A stretch of DNA of 64,000 nt from Pseudoxanthomonas broegbernensis (lineage in GTDB: Bacteria; Pseudomonadota; Gammaproteobacteria; Xanthomonadales; Xanthomonadaceae). Of this stretch, positions 22,010 through 34,063 are shown piece after piece. The stretch spans positions 1 to 64,000 of the forward strand of contig NZ_JACHGU010000008.1 in NCBI RefSeq assembly GCF_014202435.1. Reading direction: 5' to 3'. The notes beneath the pieces were generated by a model. The model worked only from the letters and a program-made list of their open reading frames with translations, was not told the DNA's origin and did not search any database. Numbering within the stretch: the first letter of the stretch is position 1; each line of letters begins with the position of its first letter. The position numbers and the translations under genes were made by a program.

Positions 22010-22327
22010 TGCCCCTCCTCTTCGTCGGTGCGACGGGATGCCCGTGAGACGAGCGGCCAGGTGCTGCGCGGCCGGCATCGCAGCCTGCGCATGAGGGGCG
22101 GCGGGCGCCTATACGCCATTAGTCGAAAGCCGTCGGCCACCCGGCCGCAGGCCCCGCCGCTGCGTGCTCGCGGCGGCGCGGTACCGCTACCGCGCAAGCC
22201 GTTTTACGACCAAGGTCGTACGCCGGCTGTTGCAATGCGTCACAGTAGATGGGTCAAACTGCAGCTTCCGTCCGCCGCCCGTTCGCGGCGGACAGCCACG
22301 GCATCTTGGAGGAGGAAAGAAGACGCC
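22010..22327. promoter_or_regulatory. Divergent control region between the porin-symporter unit and acs
   Basis: The 318 bases separate two oppositely transcribed carbon-uptake and use genes. The clearest element is the inverted repeat at 22205-22220. A strong GGAGGAGG ribosome site lies just before acs (about 22310-22317). I cannot assign the core promoters with confidence. Confidence 0.5.
22205..22220. promoter_or_regulatory. Perfect 7-base inverted repeat, candidate operator of acs
   Basis: TACGACC and GGTCGTA flank a 2-base AA spacer, about 107 bases upstream of the acs start. The size and symmetry suit a dimeric LuxR-type regulator such as the one encoded just after acs. No other repeat in the region is as good. 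Confidence 0.55.
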
Positions 22328-24271
<1,944 letters not shown>

Positions 24272-24295
24272 CCGCCTGTTGAAAGGCGCGGACGC

Positions 24296-24964
24296 ATGTC
24301 CATCATCCTCATCGCCGACGACCATCCGCTGTTCCGCGAAGCCCTGCGCGGCGCGGTGCAGCGGATCCTCCCGCAGGCGCGGCTGCACGAGGCCGACAGC
24401 GTCGAGGCGCTGTACGGGCTGGTCGAGGCGCATGCCGATGCCGACCTGCTGCTGATGGACCTGAACATGCCCGGCGCGCACGGTTTCAGCGCGCTGGTGC
24501 ACCTGCGCGCCCACCACCCGCAGTTGCCGGTGGTGGTGGTGTCCGCGCGCGAGGAGCCGGGGGTGATGCGCCGCGCCCTGGATCACGGCGCGCTGGGCTT
24601 CATCCCCAAGTCGGCCGACTCGGACACCATCGGCGAGGCGGTGGAGCGGGTGCTGGACGGGGAGCGCTGGGCGCCGGCCGCGGCCGCGGCGGCGCCCGCG
24701 GTGGGCCGCGACGAGCACGACGTGGCCCAGCGCCTGCGCGAGCTCACCCCGCAGCAGTTCCGGGTGCTGCAATCGCTGGGCGAAGGCCGGCTCAACAAGC
24801 AGATCGCCTACGACCTGGGCGTGTCCGAGGCCACGATCAAGGCGCACGTCACCGCGGTGCTGCGCAAGCTGGGGGTCAACAACCGCACCCAGGCGGTGCT
24901 GATGGCCGGGCGCCTGGCGGTGGACCCGGAGGGGGTCAAGGTCCCGCCGGAGGGGCTGGGCTGA
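24296..24964 (+). CDS. LuxR/NarL-family response regulator, possibly the acetate-switch regulator (CrbR/ErdR-like)
   Basis: 222 residues. The receiver domain has the acidic pocket Asp8/Asp9 and the phosphorylation site Asp55 in LLMDLNMPG. An Ala-rich linker leads to a LuxR-type helix-turn-helix (about 155-210, LNKQIAYDLGVSEATIKAHV). It starts 24 bases after acs and no kinase is adjacent. In several gammaproteobacteria acs is switched on by the CrbS/CrbR (MxtR/ErdR) system, whose regulator is of this type, so a role in acs control is a reasonable inference. Confidence 0.75.
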   Translation: MSIILIADDHPLFREALRGAVQRILPQARLHEADSVEALYGLVEAHADADLLLMDLNMPGAHGFSALVHLRAHHPQLPVVVVSAREEPGVMRRALDHGALGFIPKSADSDTIGEAVERVLDGERWAPAAAAAAPAVGRDEHDVAQRLRELTPQQFRVLQSLGEGRLNKQIAYDLGVSEATIKAHVTAVLRKLGVNNRTQAVLMAGRLAVDPEGVKVPPEGLG

Positions 24965-25132
24965 CCGCGCCTACGCATCGCGGCGGTGCACGCGCTCCCT
25001 TCGCGCGATGTGAACGCTGCTGAACGGACCATGGAGCCGCCTCTTGCGGCCGAGGTGGTGTTGCGCCGCACAATTGCGTGGAGGCGACCGGCGCCATGCC
25101 GCACGGTCGTCGCGTCCCTTGGGAGAGTGTGG

Positions 25133-27061
25133 GTGTCCCCAGTTTCCGATCTTCCCGCCTCGGCGCGGGGCATGGCGGCCGGCGCGCAGGCCCCCGCCCC
25201 CGCCTGGCTGCCGCCGACCGAGTCCCCGCTGCCGATGCCGGGCCAGTCCCTGCGCGAGGGGCGGCTGGCCCCGCAGCGCCCGGCCACTTCGCCGCGGCGC
25301 ATCGCCGCGCGCCGCGCGCTGGTGGTCGGCACCACCGCGCTGCTGACCGCCGCGGCGGCCATGGGCATGCTGCAGGTGCTGCGGATCGGCGGGCTGAGCC
25401 TGCTCGACGGGGTGCTGCTGGTCCTGTTCGTGCTGCTGTTCGCCTGGATCGCGCTGTCGTGCGTGAGCGCGGTGGTCGGTTTCTTCGTCCTGCTGGGCGG
25501 GCGGGGCGACGCGCTGGGCATCGAACGCGACGGCCCGCTGCCGGCACTGGGCGCGCGCACCGCCTTGCTGATGCCGACCTACCACGAGGACCCGGCGCGG
25601 ATCATGGCCGGGCTGCAGGCGGTGTACGAGTCGGTGGCCACCACCGGCCAGCTCCACGCCTTCGACTTCTTCGTGCTCAGCGACAGCCGGCGCGAGGACA
25701 TCGCCGCGGCCGAGGTCGCCGAGTTCGCCGCGCTGCTGGCGCGCACCGGCGGCCATGGCCGCCTGTTCTACCGCCGCCGCACCGACAACCGCGGGCGCAA
25801 GGCCGGCAACATCGGCGAGTGGGTGCAGCGCTTCGGCGGCGCCTATCCGCAGATGCTGATCCTGGACGCGGACAGCGTGATGAGCGGCGCCACCCTGGTG
25901 CGGCTGGCCGCGGCGCTGGAGCGCAACCCCGGCGTGGGCGCGATCCAGACGTTGCCGCGGGTGGTCAACGGCCAGACCCTGTTCGCGCGCATGCAGCAGT
26001 TCGGCGGGCACGTGTACGGCCCGGTGATCGCGCGCGGGGTGACCTGGTGGCACGGCAGCGAAGGCAACTACTGGGGCCACAACGCGATGCTGCGCACCCG
26101 TGCCTTCGCCGCGCATGCCGGCCTGCCCGAGCTGCCCGGTCGCCAGCCCTTCGGCGGGCACGTGCTCAGCCACGATTTCGTGGAAGCGGCGCTGATGCGC
26201 CGCGGCGGCTGGGCCATCCACCTGGTGCCGGACCTGGACGGCAGCTATGAAGAAGGCCCGCCCTCGCTCACCGACCTGCTGGTGCGCGACCGCCGCTGGT
26301 GCCAGGGCAACCTGCAGCACGGCAAGGTGGTGGGCAGCGCGGGCCTGCACTGGGTCAGCCGCACGCACATGCTGGTCGGCATCGGCCATTACTTCACCGC
26401 GCCGATGTGGGCGATGTTGATGCTGGTCGGCCTGGCCATCCCGCTGTACCACGCCGCCCCGGCCTGGGACGGCTTCCGCCTGCCCGGCTTCTCGCCGCTG
26501 GCCTACTGGCGCGCGGCCGATGCGCAGCGGGTGGCCTGGCTGTTCGCCGCGACCATGGGCGTGCTGTTCCTGCCCAAGGTACTGGGCTACCTGGCCATGC
26601 TCGCCGACCCGGCGGCGCGGCGCGGCGCCGGCGGTGCCGTGCGCGCCTTCGCCGGGGTGCTGATCGAAAGCGTGCTGGCCGCGCTGATGGCGCCGATCGT
26701 GATGTACCGGCAGTCGCGCGGCGTGGCCGAGGTGCTGGCCGGGCGCGACTCGGGCTGGGAGGCGCAGCGCCGCGACGACGGCAGCGTGCCGCTGTCCGGC
26801 CTGGTGCGCAGCTATGCGGGGCTGAGCCTGTTCGGCGTGTTCATGGGCGCGCTGGCCTGGGCGGTGTCGCCCGGGCTGGCCCTGTGGATGCTGCCGGTGG
26901 TGGCCGGCATGGTGCTGGCGATCCCCACGGTGTGGATCACCTCGGCGCGCACGCCGGGCCGCTGGCTGCGCCGGCACCGCATCCTGTGCATCCCGGAGGA
27001 ACTGGATCCGCCGCCGGTGCTGGGCCGCGCGGCCGAACTGCGCGCGCAGCAGGCCGGCTGA
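25133..27061 (+). CDS. mdoH: Glucans biosynthesis glucosyltransferase H
   Basis: About 642 residues from GTG 25133, chosen because GGGAGAG lies five bases upstream and the frame before it is not conserved-looking; ATG 25172 is an alternative. MdoH (OpgH) is the inner-membrane GT2 glucosyltransferase that builds the beta-1,2 backbone of osmoregulated periplasmic glucans. Visible are two N-terminal membrane helices (about residues 50-110), the cytoplasmic GT2 domain with [33 protein letters not shown] and [13 protein letters not shown] (the QxxRW-type motif), and about six C-terminal helices. No mdoG is adjacent, unlike in enterobacteria. Confidence 0.9.
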   Translation: MSPVSDLPASARGMAAGAQAPAPAWLPPTESPLPMPGQSLREGRLAPQRPATSPRRIAARRALVVGTTALLTAAAAMGMLQVLRIGGLSLLDGVLLVLFVLLFAWIALSCVSAVVGFFVLLGGRGDALGIERDGPLPALGARTALLMPTYHEDPARIMAGLQAVYESVATTGQLHAFDFFVLSDSRREDIAAAEVAEFAALLARTGGHGRLFYRRRTDNRGRKAGNIGEWVQRFGGAYPQMLILDADSVMSGATLVRLAAALERNPGVGAIQTLPRVVNGQTLFARMQQFGGHVYGPVIARGVTWWHGSEGNYWGHNAMLRTRAFAAHAGLPELPGRQPFGGHVLSHDFVEAALMRRGGWAIHLVPDLDGSYEEGPPSLTDLLVRDRRWCQGNLQHGKVVGSAGLHWVSRTHMLVGIGHYFTAPMWAMLMLVGLAIPLYHAAPAWDGFRLPGFSPLAYWRAADAQRVAWLFAATMGVLFLPKVLGYLAMLADPAARRGAGGAVRAFAGVLIESVLAALMAPIVMYRQSRGVAEVLAGRDSGWEAQRRDDGSVPLSGLVRSYAGLSLFGVFMGALAWAVSPGLALWMLPVVAGMVLAIPTVWITSARTPGRWLRRHRILCIPEELDPPPVLGRAAELRAQQAG

Positions 27062-27192
27062 CCGTCTCCCCCGCACCGCGGCGACGCATGCGCCGGCGCG
27101 CCGTCCCTCGCGCGCGCGCCGCACCGGCCGCGGCGCGGCGTGCCTGCGCGAGCGGGCATACTGTGGCGGTCTTGGCCGGGGAAGCTTCTCGC

Positions 27193-27858
27193 ATGCTGTT
27201 GCAGACCGTCGAACAGGAAACCGGCGCCGAGCCGCAGTGGACCGTGCTCTGGCTGCACGGCCTGGGCGCCGACGGCCACGACTTCGCGCCCATCGTGCCC
27301 GAGCTGCTGCGCCCGCACTGGCCGGCGCTGCGCTTCGTGTTCCCGCATGCGCCGGTGCGCCCGGTGACGATCAACAACGGCGTGCCCATGCGCGCCTGGT
27401 ACGACATCGTCGGCATGGACTTCGCCAGCCGCGCCGAGGCCGCGGGCATCGCCGAATCGGTGGAGCAGGTCGAGGCGCTGATCGCGCGCGAGGCCGAGCG
27501 CGGCATCCCGGCCTCGCGCCTGGTGCTGGCCGGCTTCTCGCAGGGCGGGGCGATCGCGCTGGCCACCGGGTTGCGCCGGCACGCGCCGCTGGCCGGGCTG
27601 GTGGCATTGTCCACCTACCTGCCCGGGGGGCAGGCGGTGGCCGCGCAACGGCATCCCAACGCGGTGGCCCAGCCGGTGTTCTTCGCCCATGGCGACGGCG
27701 ACCCGGTGATCCCGGTGCAGCATGGGCTGGCCAGCGCGCAGGCGCTGGAGCGGGTGGGCTTCGAGGTGGCCTGGCACCGCTACCCGATGGCGCACCAGGT
27801 CTGTGCGCAGGAGATCGCCGACCTGGGCCAGTGGCTGGACCGGCGCCTGGCCGGCTGA
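27193..27858 (+). CDS. Carboxylesterase/phospholipase-type alpha/beta hydrolase (EstB family)
   Basis: 221 residues from ATG 27193. The protein is a compact alpha/beta hydrolase with the oxyanion region LWLHGLGADGHDF and nucleophile Ser116 in GFSQGG. The acidic residue lies in FFAHGDGDPVIP (about 168-170), and the catalytic His201 in PMAHQVC. Family members hydrolyse short-chain esters or lysophospholipids, or act as acyl-protein thioesterases. It begins 131 bases after mdoH and its stop is one base before the algZ start. Confidence 0.88.
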   Translation: MLLQTVEQETGAEPQWTVLWLHGLGADGHDFAPIVPELLRPHWPALRFVFPHAPVRPVTINNGVPMRAWYDIVGMDFASRAEAAGIAESVEQVEALIAREAERGIPASRLVLAGFSQGGAIALATGLRRHAPLAGLVALSTYLPGGQAVAAQRHPNAVAQPVFFAHGDGDPVIPVQHGLASAQALERVGFEVAWHRYPMAHQVCAQEIADLGQWLDRRLAG

Positions 27859-27859
27859 G

Positions 27860-28903
27860 ATGCGCGACCCGCGCCGCGACGCCCCATGGCTGCCGGACCT
27901 GTGCCGGCTGCCGCGCCTGGCCGCGCTGCTGGGCCTGGCCGAGCTGGTGGTGGTGGTGCTGGTGCTGGCGCCCGATGGCGCCGATGCATGGACGCCGATG
28001 CGGTTCCTGTCGGCCAGCGGCTTCGCGCTGTGGCTGGCGCTGGCCGTGGCCGTGCTGCTGTGCAAGCTGCGCGTGCCGATCTCGCACCTGCCGCAGCGGC
28101 TGGGCGCGCTGGCGGCGGTGGCCCTGGCCGCGGCGGTGGCGCTGTCCGGCGCCGGGGTGATGCACGCCCTGTACAGCACGCTGGGCACCCAGCCGCTGGG
28201 GCTGGGCTTCTGGCGCTTCGCCGGTGGCGCCGCCGCGGTGACCGCGCTGATCGCCGCGCTGGCGTTGCGTTACTTCTACGTCGGCGACCGCTGGGCCGCG
28301 CAGACCCAGGCCAACGCGCGGGCCGAGGCCGATGCGCTGCAGGCGCGCATCCGCCCGCACTTCCTGTTCAACAGCATGAACCTGATCGCCGGGCTGCTGC
28401 GCCGCGACCCGGCGGTGGCCGAGCGTGCGGTGCTGGACCTGTCGGACCTGTTCCGCGCCGCCCTCGGCGCCGGCGAGGGCGACTCCACCCTGGCCGCCGA
28501 GTGCGAGCTGGCCGCGCAGTACCTGTCGATCGAATCGCTGCGCCTGGGCCAGCGCCTGCAGGTGGAGTGGGACAAGCGCGAACCGCTGCCCTGGCAGTTG
28601 CCGTTGCCGCGGCTGACCCTGCAGCCGCTGGTGGAGAACGCGGTACTGCACGGCATCTCGCACCTGCCGCAGGGCGGGACCGTGAGCATCGCGCTGTGGA
28701 GCCGGGAGCAGACCCTGCACCTGCGCGTGCGCAACCCCGCGCCGCCGCCGGGCGCGGCGGTCGCCTCGCTGCACCGCGGCGCCGGCCATGCCCAGCGCAG
28801 CATCGCCCACCGCCTGGCCTGGCGCTTCGGCCCGCAGGCGCGGGTGACGGCCGGCTGGGACGGCGGCTACTATGCCTGCGAGGTCATGCTGCCGCTGCCA
28901 TGA
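27860..28903 (+). CDS. algZ: LytS/AlgZ-type sensor histidine kinase
   Basis: 347 residues from ATG 27860. Four hydrophobic segments fill the first 140 residues, then a His_kinase domain of the AlgZ/LytS type with phospho-acceptor His167 in [11 protein letters not shown]. The N box is [11 protein letters not shown]; the G box region ([13 protein letters not shown]) departs from the usual GxGxGL pattern, as in other AlgZ proteins. The stop overlaps the next start (ATGA), so kinase and regulator are translationally coupled. The arrangement algZ-algR-hemC is the same as in Pseudomonas, where AlgZR controls twitching and exopolysaccharide genes. Confidence 0.88.
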   Translation: MRDPRRDAPWLPDLCRLPRLAALLGLAELVVVVLVLAPDGADAWTPMRFLSASGFALWLALAVAVLLCKLRVPISHLPQRLGALAAVALAAAVALSGAGVMHALYSTLGTQPLGLGFWRFAGGAAAVTALIAALALRYFYVGDRWAAQTQANARAEADALQARIRPHFLFNSMNLIAGLLRRDPAVAERAVLDLSDLFRAALGAGEGDSTLAAECELAAQYLSIESLRLGQRLQVEWDKREPLPWQLPLPRLTLQPLVENAVLHGISHLPQGGTVSIALWSREQTLHLRVRNPAPPPGAAVASLHRGAGHAQRSIAHRLAWRFGPQARVTAGWDGGYYACEVMLPLP

Positions 28904-29631
28904 TGTCGAATCTGAAGCTGGTGATCGCCGACGACGAACCGCTGGCGCGCGAGCGCCTGCGGATGCTGCTGGCCGACGAACCCGGCGTGGAGGTGGTGGC
29001 CGAGGCCGGCGACGGCCAGCAGGTGCTCGACGCCTGCGTCCTGCACGACCCGCACGTGGTGCTGCTGGACATCGCCATGCCCGGCATCGACGGCCTGGAG
29101 GCCGCACGCCTGCTGGCCCGGGCCGATCCGCCCACCGCCGTGGTGTTCTGCACCGCCTACGACGCCCACGCGCTGTCCGCGTTCGAGGCGGCCGCGCTCG
29201 ACTACCTGGTCAAGCCGGTGCGCCCGGAGCGCTTGTCCGCGGCGCTGGAGCGCGTGCGCACCTTCCTCGCCGGGCGCCCGCCCACGGATGCGCCGCAGCG
29301 CCGCACCCGGCTGTGCGCGCGCCTGCGCGGCAGCCTGCGGGTGATCCCGCTGGACGAGGTGCGCTACCTGCAGGCCGAGGAGAAGTACGTGGTGGTCCAC
29401 CACGCGCGCGGGCAGGACCTGATCGAGGAATCGCTCAAGTCGCTGGAGGACGAGTTCGGCGACCTGTTCGTGCGCATCCACCGCAACTGTCTGGTCGCCC
29501 GCCAGGAACTGGTGGAGCTGCGCCGGAGCATGGACGGGCAGGTGCACGCGGTGCTGCGCCATGGCGGTCCCTCGCTGGAAGTCAGCCGCCGCTGCGTGCC
29601 GCAACTGCGGCAGACCTTGCGCCATCTGTAG
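28900..29631 (+). CDS. algR: LytTR-family response regulator AlgR
   Basis: 243 residues from ATG 28900, overlapping the algZ stop by four bases; a second ATG follows at 28903. The receiver domain has [10 protein letters not shown] and phosphorylation site Asp57 in LLDIAMPG. The C-terminal LytTR DNA-binding domain is seen in [16 protein letters not shown] and [11 protein letters not shown]. It is followed by a REP pair and then hemC. Confidence 0.92.
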   Translation: MMSNLKLVIADDEPLARERLRMLLADEPGVEVVAEAGDGQQVLDACVLHDPHVVLLDIAMPGIDGLEAARLLARADPPTAVVFCTAYDAHALSAFEAAALDYLVKPVRPERLSAALERVRTFLAGRPPTDAPQRRTRLCARLRGSLRVIPLDEVRYLQAEEKYVVVHHARGQDLIEESLKSLEDEFGDLFVRIHRNCLVARQELVELRRSMDGQVHAVLRHGGPSLEVSRRCVPQLRQTLRHL

Positions 29632-29643
29632 CCTGCCGCCGTC

Positions 29644-29802
29644 CTGCAGGAGCCCCGTGGGCGCGATGCCGTCCGCACGATGCCGGGGAAAGCCCATCGC
29701 GCCCAAGGGCGCTCCTACGGAAGCATTGTGCTGTCCCGGATGCCGTAAGCGCGGCGGTCCGGCGCGGTCGGCCCGGACGGCATCGCGTCCAAGAGCGCAC
29801 CC
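29644..29802. repeat. Inverted REP pair (REPIN-like) between algR and hemC
   Basis: The arm at 29644-29668 (TGCAGGAGCCCCGTGGGCGCGATG) is answered by 29693-29718, which on the minus strand starts GTAGGAGCGCCCTTGGGCGCG. A more diverged copy lies near 29775-29802. The GGAGC..GGGCGCGATG motif is a common xanthomonad REP type. Such pairs fold into long hairpins and can affect readthrough into hemC. Confidence 0.7.
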
Positions 29803-29840
29803 CATGCGAAAGGTCGCTGCGCATCGCCGATAATGCGCGC

Positions 29841-30746
29841 ATGGACACCCTGCGCATCGCCACCCGCAAGAGCCCGCTCGCCCTCTGGCAGAGCGAACAC
29901 GTCGCCGCCCGCCTGCGCGCGGCCCATCCCGGCCTGGAGGTGGCGCTGGTGCCGCTGAGCACGCGCGGCGACGAAGTGCTGGACCGCTCGCTGGCGGCCA
30001 TCGGCGGCAAGGGCTTGTTCCTCAAGGAACTGGAGCTGGCGATGGAACGCGGCGAAGCGGACTGCGCCGTGCATTCGCTCAAGGACGTGCCGATGGAGCT
30101 GGAGCCGGGCTTCGTCCTGCCGGCGGTGCTGGAGCGCGCCGACCCGGCCGACGCCTTCGTCAGCGACCGCTACGAAGGCCTGGACGCGCTGCCGCAAGGC
30201 GCGCGCGTGGGCACCTCCTCGCTGCGGCGGCAGGCGCAGTTGCGCGCCCGGCGCGCGGACCTGGAACTGCGCGACCTGCGCGGCAACGTCAACACCCGCC
30301 TGGCCAAGCTCGATGCCGGTGAATACGACGCCATCGTCCTGGCCTGCGCCGGCCTGGAGCGGCTGGGCCTGGGCGCCCGCATCCGCGCCCGCCTGGCGCC
30401 GCCGGACTGGCTGCCGGCCCCCGCGCAGGCGGTGGTGGCCGCCGAGTGCCGCGCCGGCGACGCCCGCAGCATCGCCCTGCTGGCGGTGCTGGAACACGCG
30501 CCGACCCGCACCGTGATCGAGGCCGAGCGCGCCCTGAACCTGGCCCTGCACGGCAGTTGTCACGTGCCCGTGGCCGCCTATGCCGAGCTGGACGGGCCGC
30601 TGCTGTCGCTGCAGGGACTGGTCGGCTCGGCCGCCGACGGCCGCGCCGTGCGCGCCGCCGGCACCGGCGCGGCCACCGACCCGGCCGCGCTCGGCCGCAA
30701 ACTGGCCGCCGAATTGCTCGACCGCGGCGCTGGCGAGTTCCTCTGA
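29841..30746 (+). CDS. hemC: Porphobilinogen deaminase (hydroxymethylbilane synthase)
   Basis: 301 residues. It joins four porphobilinogens into hydroxymethylbilane in heme synthesis. Seen are [26 protein letters not shown], the substrate-binding arginines in [11 protein letters not shown] and [12 protein letters not shown], and Cys240 in [12 protein letters not shown], which holds the dipyrromethane cofactor. Length is standard. Its position after algR is conserved in gammaproteobacteria. Confidence 0.96.
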   Translation: MDTLRIATRKSPLALWQSEHVAARLRAAHPGLEVALVPLSTRGDEVLDRSLAAIGGKGLFLKELELAMERGEADCAVHSLKDVPMELEPGFVLPAVLERADPADAFVSDRYEGLDALPQGARVGTSSLRRQAQLRARRADLELRDLRGNVNTRLAKLDAGEYDAIVLACAGLERLGLGARIRARLAPPDWLPAPAQAVVAAECRAGDARSIALLAVLEHAPTRTVIEAERALNLALHGSCHVPVAAYAELDGPLLSLQGLVGSAADGRAVRAAGTGAATDPAALGRKLAAELLDRGAGEFL

Positions 30747-31030
30747 CCCCGCATCACTCGGCGCAACGGCCCCGTTCCTGGCTGCCCGGTACCCGGCGCC
30801 CACGCCCCTGAGAGCGCTGCTATCGGGCGCGACGACTCCGTACCGCCGCCAGCCCCACGGGCATGCCGGAACCACGGGTCGCTTTCGCCTTCAAGCCCGC
30901 CCATGCGCGGGCATCCGGGACGATGCGCCGCTCCGCGCCTTGCCCCCTCATCCGCAACATGCCGCACGCCCATGTCCGCGATGCCTGATGCCGGCCGAGC
31001 TTGCTGTCCCGCTTCGCGCCGCCCGCGGCT

Positions 31031-31834
31031 TCAGCCGGCCGCCATTCCCCCCTGCCTCTGCTCCAGCAGCGCGCCGGCCAGCACCGAAGCGGCGACCAGG
31101 GGCCACACCGTCGTCGCCCAGCCCGGCACGGCATAGAGCAGCAGGGCCAGCAGCCAGGGCAACGGCGCCAGCAGTACCAACGCCAGCCATCGCCGTCCCC
31201 GGCGCAGGCCGCCATCGCCGTGCCAGGCGGCCAGCAGCAGGGCGCCGGCCGCCGCGCCCAGCAACAGCAGCGAGGGCACCGGGCCGGTCCCGACGCCCGC
31301 ACCGGGCCAGCGCAGCGCGATCAGCGCGAACAGCACCGCCGCGCCGGCGAGCAGGGCCAGGGCCAGCCGCGTGGGCAGGCGCAACGGGGCCGCGGTACCG
31401 CCGCCGTGACCGGTCAGCGCCAACCCGGCCACGGCGGCCAGCGCGCACAGGCAGGTGGCCAGTGCCACCAGCAGCGTCCAGCCCGGCAGCGGGCGAAGCT
31501 GCAGGCCCAGCATCGTGGTCCCGGCGAGCAGGGCCAGGCCCCAGGCGATCAGGGCGCGACCGCGCCATGGGTCGGGCCGGGACGGCCGCCGCAGCAAGGC
31601 CGGCAGGGCCAGCGCGGCGAGTGCCAGGGCCAGGCCCAGGGCGCCCACCCGCAGCGAGGCCACCGCCTGCAACTGGCCGCCGGGCGCGGGCAACAGCACG
31701 TTGCTGACCGACAGCCAGACCAGCAGCCCGGCCCCGGTGCCGCCCAGCACCCGCGCGGCGGCCAGCGGCCAGGCCGGCGGCGAAGGCAGGGCCGTGCCTG
31801 TGCCGTGCGGCGCCGAGCGATCGCTTGGAGGCAT
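31031..31834 (-). CDS. Multi-pass membrane protein of unknown function
   Basis: 267 residues from ATG 31834. About eight hydrophobic stretches rich in Leu and Ala (for example WTLLVALATCLCALAAVAGL and WLLALLLYAVPGWATTVWPL) span nearly the whole protein, with short charged loops. I recognise no family. It is convergent with hemC and divergent from the WYL regulator, with 146 bases between starts, so the regulator may control it; this is a guess from position only. Confidence 0.65.
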   Translation of the reverse strand: MPPSDRSAPHGTGTALPSPPAWPLAAARVLGGTGAGLLVWLSVSNVLLPAPGGQLQAVASLRVGALGLALALAALALPALLRRPSRPDPWRGRALIAWGLALLAGTTMLGLQLRPLPGWTLLVALATCLCALAAVAGLALTGHGGGTAAPLRLPTRLALALLAGAAVLFALIALRWPGAGVGTGPVPSLLLLGAAAGALLLAAWHGDGGLRRGRRWLALVLLAPLPWLLALLLYAVPGWATTVWPLVAASVLAGALLEQRQGGMAAG

Positions 31835-31980
31835 AGGGTTTTCCCCGGATGGCGGCGGCAGGCGCCGTCGATCCCCTGAGCGGCGATTCTGCCACCGTCC
31901 CGGCCGCCGCCGCGCCTCGCCGGTCGGCCCGTCGCTCCGCCCGTCGACGCGCCGCCGCCGCAAACCGCCATAATCCAGCC

Positions 31981-32949
31981 ATGGACCGCTACGAACGCAT
32001 CAACACTCTGCACCGCATCCTCAAGGCCGCGCGCTATCCGGTGACGGTGCCGCGGCTGCAGGACGAACTGGGCTGCTCGCGCGCCACCGTATACCGCGAC
32101 CTGGCCTTCCTGCGCGACGCGCTGATGGCGCCGGTGGAAGGCGACGGCGAGGCCGGCTTCCGCTACGCGGCCGGGGAGAGCGAGCGCTTCGAACTGCCCG
32201 GCCTGTGGCTCAGTTCCGAGGAGCTGTACGCACTGCTGGCCTCGCAGCAGTTGCTGCGCCGTACCGGCGCGGGCGTGCTGTCGAGCGTGCTGGCGCCGCT
32301 GCAGCAGCGCATCGAGGGCCTGCTCGCCGCCCAGGCCGGGACCAGTCGCTGGCCAGTGGAACGGGTGCGGGTGATCCCGCATCGCGGCCGGCGCCTGGAC
32401 GAGGCCGGCTTCCGCACCGTCGCCTCGGCGGTGCTGGAGCGCAAGCGGCTGGCGTTCGAATACCGCGCCCGCTCCACCGACGAGACCACCCGGCGCAAGG
32501 TCTCGCCGCAACGCATCACCCACTACCGCGACAACTGGTACCTGGACGCCTGGGACCACGACCGTGAGGCGCTGCGCAGCTTTGCCGTGGACCGCATCGT
32601 CCAGGCGCGGCCGCTGGACGAGCCGGCGCAGGACGTGGAGGAAGCCGTGCTGGACCAGCACCTGGCCTCCAGCTACGGCATCTTCTCCGGCGAGCCCAAG
32701 GGCTGGGCGACCATCGTCTTCAGTCCCAAGGTGGCGCGCTGGGTGGCCGACGAGCACTGGCATTCCAAGCAGGAAGGCCGGTTCCTGCCCGACGGCCGCT
32801 ACGAGCTGAAGCTGCCCTACAGCGTGTCGCGCGAGCTGTTGATGGACGTGCTGCACTATGGCGCCGACGCGGAAATCATCGAGCCGGCGTCGCTGCGCGA
32901 GCAGGCCAAGTCGCTGCTGTCGCTGGCGTTGTCGCAATACGACCGTTGA
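31981..32949 (+). CDS. YafY-type HTH and WYL-domain transcriptional regulator
   Basis: 322 residues. The N-terminal HTH_11 winged helix (about 5-60, YERINTLHRILKAARYPVTV and CSRATVYRDLAFLRD) binds DNA. A WYL domain (about 140-215, with RITHYRDNWYLDAWDHD) and the C-terminal WCX part follow. WYL regulators sense nucleotides or nucleic acid and control DNA-damage or defence genes in several systems, but many copies are of unknown target. No defence genes are adjacent here. Confidence 0.88.
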   Translation: MDRYERINTLHRILKAARYPVTVPRLQDELGCSRATVYRDLAFLRDALMAPVEGDGEAGFRYAAGESERFELPGLWLSSEELYALLASQQLLRRTGAGVLSSVLAPLQQRIEGLLAAQAGTSRWPVERVRVIPHRGRRLDEAGFRTVASAVLERKRLAFEYRARSTDETTRRKVSPQRITHYRDNWYLDAWDHDREALRSFAVDRIVQARPLDEPAQDVEEAVLDQHLASSYGIFSGEPKGWATIVFSPKVARWVADEHWHSKQEGRFLPDGRYELKLPYSVSRELLMDVLHYGADAEIIEPASLREQAKSLLSLALSQYDR

Positions 32950-33583
32950 GACGAGGCTGTGCCGGCAACGGCAACGGCAACGGCAACGGCAGTATCGACA
33001 ACAGCGTTCGGATGGATGGGGCCGCGGCAGGCGGAAAAGCGTTCTCGATGGCTTTCGGACCTGGCCAGCCGTGGCGACGGCCCGGCGCTGCGGGAGCGGG
33101 CGGGTTCTGCATGGCGCCGCCGCTGCCGCAACACCTCCGGCCCGCCGCGTTTGAACGGGCTTTTGGGCAACCGCTTCTCTCGCCGCGTTCTTCGGCCGCC
33201 GGGCCGTATGCAGCGGAGTGCCCGGCGATTTCGGCGATGCGCCGAACGCACTTTCCCTGGCGCATGTGCCAGTTCGGCAACCGGCCAAGACAGTGCTGAA
33301 GGCAGGGGGGGATGTGCCGGGGAGGAATGCTTTTGCTCCTGCCCTTTCGACCGACGTCATGCCGTGGAAGCCGCGAGGACGGCGGCCCCGCCCGGAGCCG
33401 CGCTTTCGCGCCGAGCAATGTTCCTCTCGACCGGTGAATCCGCATCAGGAACCGGCGTCCCTGTCGTTGGGCTTCCATCCGGTCTTTCACCATCGCGATC
33501 CAGGCATTCGCGGGTTCCGGCCTGATCGCAGCCTGTGAGAGGAAGCCTGCGCACCCTGCGGCTCCCAGCCCGAGGAGCCCGCC
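32950..33583. other. 634-base non-coding stretch
   Basis: It begins with four tandem GGCAAC hexamers (32964-32987). Several open frames cross the region, but none has a plausible start, composition or family signature. No tRNA or clear terminator was seen. Confidence 0.5.
32964..32987 (+). repeat. Tandem GGCAAC hexanucleotide, four copies
   Basis: Four perfect GGCAAC units followed by a degenerate GGCAGT lie 15 bases after the stop of the WYL regulator gene. Confidence 0.8.
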
Positions 33584-33934
33584 ATGACGACCTGGTCGCC
33601 CACCCCCGCCGTCTTCGCTGTCGCCGCCGGCCGAGCCGGCACTGCCGGCCGGGCCGGACCCGATCCGTCGCTGGAACGGGCGCTGCGCCGCTGGCTGGCG
33701 CTGGGCCTGCTGGGGGTGCTGCTGGTGCCGGCCCTGCGCGGGTCCAGCGAATGGCTGGGCTGGTGGCCGCTGTGGCTGGTCGGCATGCCACTGGCCGCAT
33801 GGTGGGCGCTGCATCGGTTCCGCCTGCCGCCGGCCATGCCCACGATCCGGGCGCTGCGGCGTCTGCGGCCGCGCCGGCAGGCACGGCGGCGCGGGCTTCC
33901 CGGCATGGCGGTGCGCGCGCGGCGCGCGACCTGA
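33584..33934 (+). CDS. Small two-helix membrane protein, unknown function
   Basis: 116 residues, with a GAGGAG ribosome site eight bases before the ATG. A hydrophobic segment (LALGLLGVLLVPAL) and a tryptophan-rich second one (LGWWPLWLVGMPLAAWWAL) are followed by a strongly basic tail. The hydrophobic pattern and the ribosome site support a real gene, but I do not recognise the family. It lies alone between a non-coding stretch and the peptidase gene. Confidence 0.55.
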   Translation: MTTWSPTPAVFAVAAGRAGTAGRAGPDPSLERALRRWLALGLLGVLLVPALRGSSEWLGWWPLWLVGMPLAAWWALHRFRLPPAMPTIRALRRLRPRRQARRRGLPGMAVRARRAT

Positions 33935-34063
33935 GTCGCGCGGGCGATCGCGGCGCGGGTGCCAGGGTCGGGCCGATCCCAGCGGCGGCCTGACCATCGG
34001 CAGGGGGAGAAGACGGGCGGGCTGTGCTAGCGTCAGCGGTGGTTCCGGTTTCAGGAGTAACCG

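Noticed and set aside
31981-32949. WYL regulator as marker of a defence island
   Set aside because: Its neighbours are a membrane protein, non-coding DNA and hemC; no restriction, CRISPR or abortive-infection genes are nearby.
32964-32987. Tandem hexamers considered as CRISPR or phase-variation tract
   Set aside because: Only four 6-base units with no spacers, located after a stop codon, so neither explanation fits.
32946-33299. Possible small gene starting in the GGCAAC repeats
   Set aside because: No ribosome site, overlaps the regulator stop, translation is repeat-derived and unlike any family.
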